This document shows positions 34,584 through 45,384 of a DNA stretch of 64,000 bases, in pieces. The position numbers and the translations under genes are program-made. Numbering within the stretch: the first letter of the stretch is position 1; every line of letters begins with the position of its first letter. A model generated the notes under the pieces. That model made no database searches. It was given only the letters and a program-made list of their open reading frames with translations, and had not been told where the DNA came from. The stretch is from Datura wrightii. Its lineage: Eukaryota; Streptophyta; Magnoliopsida; Solanales; Solanaceae. The DNA lies in the NCBI GenBank assembly GCA_035772735.1, contig JASDFA010000016.1:141744501-141808500 (forward strand). Direction: 5' to 3'.

Positions 34584-35253
34584 ATTGATCAATACCCAAT
34601 TAAATTAAACACCCATCAAGCACACACCTCTAGCTGGAAAATTAGCTACACATAAATGAAGATGAATCAATGATATTATAGATAAACCATCAGTATTGAT
34701 CATCATGATTAGTAAATTCAATCTTTAAAACCTGCAAAAATGGTGTACTTAGCTCAAAATGGTAAAAAGGAGAAGAAGAACAATGTACTCTACTTTTTCT
34801 CTCACTACTTCTTTCTACAACTCAATGCTAGATAAGGTGTGTTGTGTTATGAATTGGGTGTGTACAATTTGGGGTGAAAAAAATCTAAAAATTTCTTACG
34901 TACAACTTTCCAAAATTATCCTTGGAAGCTTCTAGGTACTTGGGAGCCTTTTAGATGTTTTTACCCTTGAATCAACGAAATGGGTCACTAGCTTTACACC
35001 TTTGGTTCGCAGATGCAAATCCTCAACAACATATGCAAAAGCAGGTGCAAGGCAATCTTATCTGCTTTACACCTGCGTTAAACAGATGCAAAAGCAGGTT
35101 CAAGGCATTCCAATCTTCTTAACACCTACTTCTAGAAGATGTAAATCCTCTATAGAAGATGCAAAAGCAGGTGTAAGGCAGTCCCATCTGCTTTACACCT
35201 ATGTTTAGCATATGCAAATCCGCTATAGCAGATGCAAAAGAATCTCCAAAGCA
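34584..35253 (-). mobile_element. D cluster: truncated LTR copy a
   Basis: It matches 36324-36996 of copy b (CAATACCCAATTAAATTAAAC, TGGTGTACTTAGCTCAAAAT, CTACTTCTTTCTACAA, ACTTGGGAGCCTTT). The rest was separated by insertion of element E. It holds the 73-bp repeat array. Confidence 0.85.
34993..35253. repeat. 73-bp tandem repeats in D LTR (copy a)
   Basis: Units starting TTTACACCT or TTAACACCT at about 34993, 35066, 35119 and 35192 are 73, 53 and 73 bp apart. The short unit lacks a 20-bp piece. Each contains GCAGATGC and its complement GCATCTGC (as CCCATCTGCT), so adjacent units can pair. Matching arrays lie at about 36735-36996 and 38755-38949. Confidence 0.85.
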
Positions 35254-35633
35254 GATCCCTATCAAACTCAAGAGCACAACAAGCTTTTCTATCAGAGCAA
35301 CTATAGTGAGAAGTGAAATCATTTGCAAAATCACCCTAATGTCTACCATGACCACCACATAAAGTGCAATTAAACCCATCACAGGAGAAACAAGGTGCAC
35401 ACATCTCTTTTCTAGGGGCATATTTGTAATCTTGCCAAAGATGGGATCCTCCACAATACGGATAAGGGTCATCAACATATGGGTCGTAAACACCAAACCT
35501 TATTTCATTTTATGATACCATAATACAAGTAAAAACTAATGAAAATAAAAACAAAATAAGATGCAAAACTTATTTGAAATAATAAACAACAAATGGCAAT
35601 CACAACTCAATTCCAGGCAATGGTACCATTTTT
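35254..35633 (-). pseudogene. D cluster internal region 1 with short Cys/His frame
   Basis: A 380-bp internal region with one decayed frame from the ATG near 35514. It reads RFGVYDPYVDDPYPYCGG, then a Trp-containing spacer, then CAPCFSCDG and FNCTLCGGHGRH with one early stop. Cys and His residues suggest a metal-binding mini-protein, perhaps a reduced gag, but I recognise no named family. The same frame in copy 2 supports it being real coding sequence once. Confidence 0.6.
35611..35628 (-). promoter_or_regulatory. decayed tRNA-Asp-type primer site, D copy 1
   Basis: The minus strand reads TGGTACCATTGCCTGGAA, compared with TGGCGCCGTTGCCGGGGA at 3631-3615. Most changes are C-to-T or G-to-A at CpG or neighbouring sites. 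It lies a few bases from the LTR end at 35634. Confidence 0.7.
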
Positions 35634-36996
35634 TGATAACGCTCAGTACATCTCACCCGATTAAGGGAGGTGGCAACGATCGTTGCCAAAAATAAAAAAT
35701 TAAACGAGTGTTCCGGTCGAATCTCACATGAAATCGAGATTGATACACCAAAAAGTTGTGAACTAACTCAAATTCAAATGCATCATTTTCAACACAAATA
35801 AAATAAAGATTAGGGGGAAAAGGGAAAAACAATATTGAATCTAAATTTATAAAGCTAAATTGAACAAAGGGATACTGCAAGCAAGAGGAAAGGACTAGGG
35901 ATGTACAATAGATGAAGTGTTAATTAAACCAGGATTGACTCAATTGCCTTAAATTCAATTTCTAGCATTGATAGCGTGGATCGAAGCACATCCCCTTATC
36001 TTCAACCACAAGGATGTTTTTGTCTTGGGTTTTCTCAAATCCCAAGGTCCAAATCAAAAATCATTCATTCCAAGCTTGGGGAAGGGTCAAGCTATCTCTA
36101 GCCTTAACCCTTTAAAGGAGTGAAGATGTGAGTTTTGACTATCTCTAGCTCAACCCCACACATCCAAACTCTAAATCCCCACTATTGTTTCCTCACCCAT
36201 ATCTCACTATTTTTCCTCAAGCTCAAGCAAGATAAGTAAACTAAACTAGTGTTTACAACCACTAATTTTCAATTAAAATTTAGAGGAAACAATAGATCCA
36301 CGCATTTAGGTTAAAGTTAAGCGAAATTAAGCAATACCCAATTAAATTAAACATCCATCAAGCACACACCCCTAGCTAGAAAATTAGCTACTAATAAATA
36401 AAGATAAATCAATGATAATTATAGATAAATCATCAATAGTCATCATGAATAGTAAATTCAAGCTTTTAAACCTGCAACAATGGTGTACTTAGCTCAAAAT
36501 AATTAGAACGAGAAGAAGACAAATGTACTCTACTCTTTCTCTCACTAGTTCTTTCTACAATTCAATGCTAAGATATGATGTGTTGTGTTATGACTTGGGT
36601 GTGTACAATTTGGGGTGAAAAAAAATCTAAAACTTTCCTGTGTACGAAATTCCAAGGTTTCCCTTAGAAGCTTCTAGGTACTTGGGAGCCTTTATGGACA
36701 TTTTCACCCTTGAATTAGTGAAATGGGTCACTTTCTTTACACCTTTGGTTCAAAGATGCAAATCCACTACAGCAGATGAAAAAGAAGGTGCAAGGCAGTC
36801 CCATCTGCTTTACACTCGCGTTTAGGAGATGCAAAAGCAAGTGCAAGGCAGTCCCATCGACTTTACACCTACCTTTAGTAGATGTAAATCCACTACAACA
36901 GATGCAAAAGTAGGTGCAAGACAGTCCCATATGCTTCACACCTATGTTTTGCATATGCATATCCACTATAGTTGATGCAAAATCATGTCCAAAGCA
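35634..36996 (-). mobile_element. D cluster: LTR copy b
   Basis: 1363 bp, shared between internal regions 1 and 2. On the minus strand it starts TGCTTTGGACATG at 36996 and ends ...GCGTTATCA at 35634. The U3 repeat array is at 36735-36996. It has no coding content. Its body matches copy c from 37350. Confidence 0.8.
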
Positions 36997-37349
36997 GATC
37001 CCTATCAAACTCAAGAGCCCAACTACCAATTCTCTCATAGAAACTATATTTAGAAGTGACATCATATGGATAATCATCCCAATGTCTACCATGATCACCA
37101 CATAAAGTGCAATTACACCCATCATAGAAGAAAGAACGTGCACACACCTCTCTTCTAGGGGTGCTCCACAATAGGGACATGGGTCATCAAGATATGGGTT
37201 AAGACCACCAAACCTCCTTTTATTCCAAGATGCCATAATATAAATAAAAACTAATGAAAATAAAAATAAAACAAGTTGCAAAACTAATTTGAATTAATAA
37301 ATAACAAATGGAAATCACCACTCAATTCCCCAGCAACAACATTATTTTT
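36997..37349 (-). pseudogene. D cluster internal region 2 with short Cys/His frame
   Basis: The frame begins ATG at 37236-37234 (MASWNKRRFGG, then DDPCPYCG). About 31 bp present in copy 1 (a stretch encoding roughly SHLWQDYKYA) is deleted here, which shifts the frame. The downstream part then continues in another frame as CNCTLCGDHGRHWDDYPY and ends EFDRDLLW, running across the internal/LTR boundary. The total reconstructed length would be under about 100 residues. Conserved features are two Cys pairs and two His. The longer minus-strand frame spanning 36715-37281 is a by-product of the tandem repeats. Confidence 0.65.
37325..37341 (-). promoter_or_regulatory. decayed tRNA-Asp-type primer site, D copy 2
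   Basis: The minus strand reads TGTTGTTGCTGGGGAAT. It retains a different subset of the TGGCGCCGTTGCCGGGG consensus from copy 1, so both derive from that site. Confidence 0.7.
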
Positions 37350-38949
37350 TGATAATGCTCAATACATCTCTTCCAATTAAGGGAGGTGGCAGTGGTCTTT
37401 GTCAAAAAACAAAATACTGAACGAATGTCGTGCTCGAATCCACAGGGAATCGAGATTGATAAACCAAAAAGTTGTGAATTAAATCAAATTTGAATGCATC
37501 ATTTTCAACATAAATATAATAAATATTAGGGAAAAAAAGGTAAAAATAGTATTGAATCTAAATTTATAAAGCTAAATTAAACAAAGGACTATTGCAAGCC
37601 AGAAGAAAGGGCTAGGGATGTGAAATAGGTGAAGTGCTAGTTAAACTAGGATTAATTCAATTGTCTTAACTTCAATTTCTAGAATGGATAGCATGATAAC
37701 GCTCAATACATCTCTCCCAGTTAATGGAGGTGGCAGCAGTCATTGTCAAAACATACTTGATGGGTGATGGAGTCAAATCCTATAAGAAATTGAGCACGAT
37801 ACTTCACAATTTGTAACTAACTCAAACTAGAATGCATCATAGTTAACATTTGTAAGATAAAAATTTAGGCAAAAAGGAGAAAACAATATCGAATCCAAAT
37901 TTATAAAATTAGATTGAGCAAATGATTTATTACAAGTAATAGGAAAGGGCTAGAGATGTGGATTAGATGAAGTGTCAACTAGATAGGGATTGATGAAATT
38001 GCCTTAACTTCAATTTCTAGCATACATAGCATGGATATCAATACATCCTTTTGGGTTTTCTCAAACCCCAAGGTCCCAATCAAAAATCAGCCGCACCAAG
38101 CTTGAGGAAGGGTCAAGTTATCTCTAGCCTTAACCCTTTAATGGAGAGGGGATGTGGGTTTTGACTATCTCTAGCTCAACCCCACACATCCAAACTCTTC
38201 CCACTATTGTTTCCTCACCCATATCTCACTCTTTTTTCTCAAGCTCAAGCAAGATAAATGAACTAAACTAGTATCTGCAACCACTAATTTTCAATTAAAA
38301 TTCAGAGGAAACAATAGATCTATGTGCTTAGATTAAACTTAAGCACAATTGATCAATACCCAATTATATTAAACACTTATCAAGCACACACCCCAAACTA
38401 GCAAATTAGCTACTTATAAATGAAGATAAATCAATGATACTAATAGATAAATCATCAATAGTCATCATCATGAATAAGTTCAACCTTTTAAACATGCGAC
38501 AATGGTGTACATAGCTCAAAATAGTAAGAAAGAGAAGAAGAACAATGTACTCTACTCTTTCTCTCACTACTTCTTTCTACAATTCAATGCTAAGATATGA
38601 TGTGTTTGGTTATGACTTGGAGCATGAATAATTTGGGGTGAAAAAAATTGAAACTTTCTTGTGTACAACTTTCCAAAATTTCTCTTGGAAGTTTCTGGGT
38701 ACTTGGGAGCCTTTCTGGATGTTTTTACGTTGAATCAAAAAAATGGGTCACTTGTTTTACACCTATGGTTTGCAGATGCCAATCCGCAAAAGCAGGTGCA
38801 AGACAGTCCCATCTGCTTAAACCTGCATTTAGCAAATGCAAATCCGCTATAGCAGAGAAAAAATAGGTGCAAGGCAGTCCCATCTGTTCTACACGTACAT
38901 TTAGTAGATGCAAATCCGCTATAGTAGATGCAAAAGCATGTCCAAAGCA
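37350..38949 (-). mobile_element. D cluster: LTR copy c with internal duplication
   Basis: 1600 bp. On the minus strand it starts TGCTTTGGACATGC at 38949. It includes two versions of the LTR end segment in series, 37350-37693 and 37694-38034, each starting TGATAAYGCTCAATACATCTC and ending in CTTCAATTTCTAG plus an AT-rich word. The two versions differ from each other at many positions, more than a recent duplication would. The remaining body matches copy b. Confidence 0.75.
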
Positions 38950-39398
38950 GATTACTTTAAGTTTAAATCCTCCATTATCTTTGTTTCCTTTAAATGCTTG
39001 CATAAAGAAGAAAAAGTCATAAAACCTTTCCAAATTGTGTGAAAACAAAGCAATAACTCATGCTCAGAAGTCAATGAGTTGATAAATTACCAACTCATCA
39101 GACCTCTTCTGGTTTTAAGTGCTACGTCACATTCAAGATTTAGACTCAGGTCATGACAGTATTAAGAAGTTGATGTGAATAAAAAAATTTGTAGAAATTG
39201 TATAAGAATTCTATTAACATATATATTTCTTTGGATGTTTTATAGATCATTAGTGTTATTAAGTTAATAATGTATACATATGCCAAAAAGCATAGCAATT
39301 TATGATAAACATAGTTAATAGTTGTTGAAATTAATAACTAATGATATCCTTAAAAATATAGAGAGGCTATCCTAAAATATTGGCCTCATATTAAAATT
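38950..39398. other. AT-rich spacer, no gene seen
   Basis: No coding sequence or known repeat is recognised. A weak match to a gypsy LTR end (TTTAGACTCAGGTCATGACA) ends at about 39153. The rest is AT-rich. Confidence 0.4.
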
Positions 39399-39535
39399 AC
39401 ACAACAATAACAACATTAATATATTCAGTATAGTCTCACAAATTATGGTTTGAAAATGGTAGAGTGTATGCAGACTTTATACATATCTTAAAGGTAGAGA
39501 GGTTTTTTTTTATAGAGTCTCGGCTGGAAAAAAAA
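39399..39535 (+). mobile_element. SINE-like Solanaceae short interspersed repeat
   Basis: An ACAACAATAACAACATT start is followed by ATTCAGTATAGTCTCACAAAT, GGTAGAGTGTATGCAGACTT, TAAAGGTAGAGAGG and AGAGTCTCGGCT. It closely resembles, with C-to-T decay, a short repeat with the words CCCAGT(G)TAATCCCACAAG and GTACGCAGACCTTACC that is widespread in Solanaceae (from memory). No tRNA-like head with A and B boxes could be identified, so SINE status is tentative. Confidence 0.6.
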
Positions 39536-39656
39536 TCAAAGCAATCTACAAAAAGAAGTAATAGATGTGAAAGCATAACAAAGCATGTGAGCACTAACTA
39601 AAGTAAAACTAATGATTCTTTTAAAAACAAATTTTTGAGTCAAAGGAAACTAATAT

Positions 39657-40891
39657 TGTTATAACCGGGGAGCTCAAATATCAGACCTAGGAGTTGAAAC
39701 AGGGAAAAAGTGGATTGATATTGCATTCTTAGGACGAGTCATCTCACGACTCGTGAGGACAACCCACGAGTCGTCAGGTGACTCGTGGGGAAGTAAAAAT
39801 TGTTGGGAAAAGGAGGAATAGGCAGTGTACCTGATGGGAGTCCTCACGAGTCATTGTTAGCCTTAGCGACTTGTGGGGGTGATTCGTTGGCAGGTTTGGA
39901 GTCCAAAGTTTTGGAATAAGATAGTGTACTTAACAACTGGTGACCATGAGTTGTGGTCACCCCTAACAAGTCGTGATGTGACCTGTTAAGAGTCCAAGAG
40001 ACAAAGCAAGGCAGTGCACTTGACGATCGACATGAAGAGACATGGCCAGTGAGGATGAATCGTTGGGTCCCTTATTGGGACCTCCTGGCAATTAATTTTC
40101 TGCGAATTAGTAAGGGCATTTTCATAATTTCTAAGTTCCTGAAGCCTAAACTACGTCGTTTTAGCCTATGAAAGGTGGGTTTTAGAGGGGGAAACTATCC
40201 TAAGTGTTCATTCATGTATGCAAGAGAATAGAAGATTGATAGAGAGATGAGCAAACGGTGATTCAAAGTTTCTTTCTTCAATTTCTTTCAATTCCTTTTT
40301 GGGATTCAAGGGAGAGTAAGAGTTCATCCTCCATCAGGTATGTAGGGTCACGAATGGGTGTTTCCGTTCACACCCATGCCCATCTTCTATTGATTAATGA
40401 AAATCTATCAAAAATCTCATGCGGTTTTAATTCAAATATTGTGGAATTTTAATGATTTACCAATGGGTTGTTTTAAATTGTGATTTAAACTATATTTTGT
40501 GAATTTTAATTAGATTTCACATCTATTTTGATTATAAAATTATTGATTTCGGTTTCTACCAAATTAAGCCTACTTATGCATGATCTATGATGAATCGATT
40601 TATGATCTACTCTTTAATTATTGATATTTACAAACCCAGCATGATTTATGATTCAAAATATGGACTAATTCAATTACCCATAATGATTTGATGATTTACA
40701 AGTATGCATGAACCCTATGATTCATGAATTATGTTTTGGCCGACTCACGGGCCTTATGTCATGACTAGTTCACATATGTACGATTATGTTTATGATTATC
40801 ATGATTTAAATAGCCCATAAATTCATGCATGTTATACTATGAGCACTATATAAGTTTTGGGAGTAGTATCAAACACCGAGTAGGTTCAGGG
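39657..40891 (+). mobile_element. gypsy LTR G, first part
   Basis: It starts TGTTATAACCGGGG at 39657 and matches the LTRs of A, E and Z through the array (39735-40060), the TTCTGCGAATTAGTAAGGGC block, the CGTCGTTTTAGCC block and the GGGAGTAGTATCAAACACCGAG block. It is interrupted at 40891 by insertion F. The last five bases before F (CAGGG) are the target duplication. Confidence 0.9.
39735..40060. repeat. U3 palindrome array of LTR G
   Basis: ACGACTCGT at 39746-39754 and ACGAGTCGT at 39766-39774 are exact. CAGTG or TAGTG words at about 39823, 39922 and 40012 give spacings of 99 and 90 bp. Confidence 0.8.
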
Positions 40892-41199
40892 TGTTACACC
40901 CCGAAAATCTTATTTATTTTGTTTGATAATTATTTGATGTTTATATGTAATATTAAGGGAATTATGGGTTGTAGGTTGTCTATAGGTGAGGAGGAAAACA
41001 TGTGCAAAGGGAAAAGCGAAGAGTATGTGAAGTTTGTAAATAAGGGTCAACTTTAAATGGACATATCTCCAAATATATAATAATTCAGAGGTCCTATAGC
41101 CTATAAAATTAAAGGTATTTGAGTCTAGTTTACAGAGAAAAAACCGCTCGTCAATCGGAGTTCGGAGTAAAATGTTATGCTCGTTTGAAGATAGCATTG

Positions 41200-41310
41200 T
41201 CGGCCGGAAAAGCGCCCATGCGCGCGGGCGCCGAGACAGGTAGGCAATAGGCGCACACGTGTGCGAGGGCATGTTGTACGGGCGCCATATGCAGGCACCG
41301 CTCAGCCCGC
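41200..41310. repeat. GC-rich inverted-repeat block in F
   Basis: Overlapping GCGCCC, GCGCGCGGGCGCC, GCGCACACGTGTGCG and GGGCGCC words lie in otherwise AT-rich sequence, about 300-400 bp from the LTR start. This is the same relative position as the palindrome arrays of other LTRs here. Confidence 0.7.
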
Positions 41311-44300
41311 CTATATGAAGTAAATTTGAGCTAAAAAGTTCATTTTTACTCCGTTTCACCTCTTTTTTTAAAAAAAATTCGCAGAATTAAGATCTCTATC
41401 CAATGGTGAAAACAAATCCCACGTAATAAATTGTATGGATAGGTCAAATTTCCTTATAGGCCAAGCTTGGAAAGGGTTTCTTATATCGTGAGCTTCTATC
41501 GTCGAGTTGCTGCGTTTTTGGCTGCCAAGATGCTGCGTTTTTGGGCAGTAGGTGAAGTTCTACCTCCATATTTGTCAGAGTTGAGTACAAAAGGAGGTAG
41601 GTGTTTTCACTCTTTAAATTATCATGAATTAACAAGTTATGTTGGAAGTAAAGTTGGAACTTATGTGTTGCTTGGGTGTGTGTCGTTGCTGCGGTTTGGC
41701 AGCACAGTTGCTACATTTTTGGAACAGAATTTAGCTGAACAGGAACCCCATATGGGCAGGGGTTATACATAAGTGAAAGGTAAGTGTTCCTACTTGGTTT
41801 ATCCGCTCAAATTCGCAATCTAAAGTAAGGAAATGACATAAAGTCAATATGTGTTTTATGTGATATTTTACTAAGGTTTCTACCCGTTTTTGGGAGGTTG
41901 TTACAGCTATATAGATGCTAGAATTTATCCAAAAGATGGAAGGAATACACCACACCAGAGGTTAAATACCAAAAGCACGTAAGCGAAACTCTCTTGAACA
42001 GCCTCAAGTTTAAGACGCCTCAGGTATGTAGGATTGCTGAAAATTATATTACGATGTGGCTATTTGGTTGTACATTTTGGGACATGAATTGTGACTGGGA
42101 ACTTGGCATAAACCTGCACTCATTCCATGTAGTGTATGTAAGGAAGTTGAAGGTGTCAGAGTTTCTAGCAAGCGGAAGAAATTGGCTAAAAAGACGCGAC
42201 GAAGTGAGGTATGTAATGACGTTCCTATTCTTATTTTTCAAGCACGAAATCTTGTTGTTGATCACGCCAATGTTCCTATGTTTTGTGTTCCTATTGAGGC
42301 ATACATGATTCTGCCCAAAGTATTAGAAATACTTCATAGAAACCTTGAAGAGTTAAATATGCTTAAAGTGAACAAACATAAAGTGGAAGGCGTATTGTTT
42401 ACGATTATTGTTGTAGTTGTAAATCAAGTCTGAAGTCCCCTCAGTGTGGGCATTGTGAGCTGGTCCTTTATATTATTTCATGCATGTGATATCAAATGTG
42501 TTCAAAATTCTAGTTGCTATTTGAAATTGGTAAGAAGGCGAGACGACGTCACGCGAACGAACTTAACGCTAGAAAATAATTTTAAGCTAAATAAGGGTAA
42601 ATGAGAACAAAATGTAAATTCCTTACAATAGTTATCCACCCTCTTATGAACATGTTCTAAGGTATCTAAGGCCAAGAGGAGATTCCTTGATTTCTCTCCT
42701 TTTATCTAACTGACTAGCTAACGAGTTTTTGAACAAACCGATACGTTGAAATTTAAAGATAGAACTCAAATGTGTAAATTATTGATATTTATATGAAACC
42801 ATCTTTATGGGCAGGTTATAAACAGTTTTTTTGTGTTAGCAGGTTATACGAAAATAAGTTTATATTTACTCTTATGCCTACGTTCAAGTTACATGCTAGG
42901 GAAACAAGAATTGTCTTTAGAGTGTCGCCGTAAATTTACTGTAACTCTTATGCTATCTGAACCTCCTGAGAGTTGACAAGGCATTAAATTAAAAAGGTGC
43001 TATAAATACGTTATGTGGTAATGATATAGTGAATATTAGGTGACGACCTTGTATAAATCATCTTGAGTTGAACGTTTGTAAAATAGTAACTTAAGTTAAA
43101 AAGAAGCTCTCTGCTATACCCCTAAACGTTTATGTTAAGTTATCAATTCTAAGTGTTGAAATTTTCTTCCATGACCGAAAAGGGTGGTCCTAGGAGATTC
43201 TAATCCATTTATAATGATGTAAGCTTTCGTAAGCTCCTCGGTTAATTACAAAGTTGTGAAAGTCAATCCAGCATCATCCGAATCATGGTTATAAGTCTTT
43301 ATTTGCCTATAAGGAAGCACTTGGAGAGTTGCTTATGAATTCTCAAGTTGAACAAATCCAAATCTCAGATTCTTAAGTAATGTCTTCGAGTCCCTAAGTT
43401 ATGTTGAAGTGTGTTATGCTAATCTAAGAAGTTTTCAAGAGATCATATTCCGAGAATCATGCTAATGTCTCGATCAAGTATTTGAAGTTGCGTGCAAGCC
43501 TATGAACTTAAGTCTTTATATGTCTTTCCAGTAAGAAGTCTTAGTGTATATGATTTTCATATTATAACATACAGTTGAATTTTTTCAGTTATATTCAAGT
43601 GACGCGTCTATATGTTTAGCTCTTGTTGAGTTATCATTTGAATTCCCTAAATCCAGAGGAGAGATTCTCCCATGTACCAATGTTCCTAATGTCTAAGTAA
43701 GTATAAGCACAAGCTATGAAAATGATCAGTTAAGCTTAGATCTTCTAATCCCAGGAAGTCACCTGGAGGTCACTCAGCTAACTAAATACGAGTTTATACT
43801 TTATACAGAAGTCTCATACGTTGAATGTTTATAATTCAGCTCTCAGCTCTACATTTATGTTAAGTGTTATGACAATAACTCCAAGCTTCTAATTATAAGT
43901 CCCATGTTTTCCTGCAAATAAGGAAAATGAATTGAGAACTGCATGTGCTCATCGACGTGATAAGTTTGGCAATCAAATTCCAATGTATAGTTGTCGATAC
44001 ATGTAAAGGAACCACCTTGTGGGCAGTATATATATGTAGTTCCCAGATGTCAAAGGATTGTATAGAAATGGGAATCTACGTGCTTCTACTCAAGCGATAC
44101 GTTAAATTGGTAAGACTATCTATAGGACATTGCTTGTAAGTCTACTAAAATTCTTATGTTGGCTAAACCTCCTGAAGGTCTGTCGAGTCACTGAGTTGAC
44201 ATGTTTGTATATAATTTGACAGCTTTACGTGATATATGTGCATATTTGCTTATTTTACATGGTATATGTGCTCACTTGCATTTATATGTTACGAAAGAGA

Positions 44301-44397
44301 CCTTTTACGGCCACAGACCAAGAATTTGCCATTTCAATGCTACATGTGTTAAATTGACTCAGTATAAGCTTTATAGGCTCCATTCATGATTATGATT

Positions 44398-44676
44398 GAG
44401 ATTATTTTTATTTTTACTCTGGTATGGAACACCAACTGGAGATATTTTTATTTTACCCCGGTATTGCACAACGACTGGAGATATTTTTATTTTACCCCGA
44501 TATGGCACACCGGCTGGAGATATTTTTATTTTACCCCGGTATGGTACACCGGCTGGAGATATTTTCATTTTTACCCCGGTATGGTACACCGGCTGGAGAT
44601 ATTTTCATTTTTACCCCGGTATGGTACACCGGATGGAGATATTTTATTTTACCCCGATATAGTACACCGGCTGGAG
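44398..44676 (+). repeat. 39-bp minisatellite in F
   Basis: CTGGAG anchors at 44436, 44475, 44514, 44553, 44593, 44633 (ATGGAG) and 44671 give units of 39, 39, 39, 40, 40 and 38 bp. A 39-bp unit is 13 codons, so several frames stay open and give repeated YGTPAGDIFI-like peptides on the plus strand and AGVPYRGKIKISP-like ones on the minus strand. Confidence 0.9.
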
Positions 44677-45384
44677 GCTTTTTTATATGGTTTTTATGGT
44701 CAGTTGGCCGCCAATATTACAGTTATAGTTTTTCTTATGCATTACTTGGTGGCATTTGCACTTCAATATTGACTTATTGTCAGGTTTCAGTTTTCAGGAT
44801 TCTAGGTTGTTACTATTTCTTATTTCTGGCTCAGCTATCATTGCTATCTTACATGTTTACAGTTTTTTTCCTTACATACCAGTACATTTCATTCGTTCTG
44901 ACGTCCTTTCGCCTGGGGACCTACATTCGTGCCGCAAGTGCAGGTAGAGGTCGGGATTGTCAGTTGCAGTAGCAGTTCGTGAGATTAGCGGATGTGTTGG
45001 TATACTCCTTTCTTTCTGTACCTAAGACTGGTTTTGTTTCAGTTAGAGTTTTGAGATGCAGTTATGGGTAGGTCGGAGCCCTATTCCGACCATCAGTCAG
45101 TTTACTCTTTAGATGCTTTGTGGACTTAGTGTGTACAATGGTATTCAGTTTATGGACTTGTCGGCTTTTTCTTGTTTAGTTTGGCATACTCATAGCCTTG
45201 TTTGCATTTAAGTTGTTTACCCTATATTGTTGAGACATTATGGGTCCAGTTTGTGCTCCAATTGATTGTGACAGGTGGCCTGGATGGCCTAAGTATTATA
45301 TTTATAGATTTCATATAGCCGGCTTCCCAGTTTGTCTGGTATGGGGAGCCAGTCGCGCCCTCCCCCCAGTTATAGGTAGTGACA

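Larger units (their letters stand above)
40892..45384 (+). mobile_element. 4.5-kb LTR-like insertion F
   Basis: It starts TGTTACACCCCG and ends ...TATAGGTAGTGACA, flanked by CAGGG at 40887-40891 and 45385-45389. I find no primer site, gag or pol, and no second copy of its start near its end, so it behaves as a solo LTR of unusual length (4493 bp). It contains a GC-rich block at about 41200-41310, a 39-bp minisatellite at 44398-44676, and a degenerate repeat of a CTTATG..AACCTCCTGA segment (about 42950 and 44155). There is no host gene in it: 41467-44380 holds only short frames without recognisable motifs. Confidence 0.8.

Noticed and set aside
36715..37281. 188-codon minus-strand frame as a novel Cys-rich gene
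   Set aside because: It joins the short D-family frame, out of register after a 31-bp deletion, to the tandem repeats of the LTR. Only the first ~25 residues match the conserved frame.
41994..42433. Overlapping 80-104-codon frames as a captured host gene in F
   Set aside because: No recognised motif, no splice-consistent structure, and similar frame lengths arise by chance in this AT-rich LTR.
44386..44972. Long plus-strand reading frames (up to 182 codons) with 13-residue repeats as a possible repeat protein
   Set aside because: They are produced by the 39-bp minisatellite. Units change to 40 and 38 bp, so no frame is maintained, and the region is inside insertion F.
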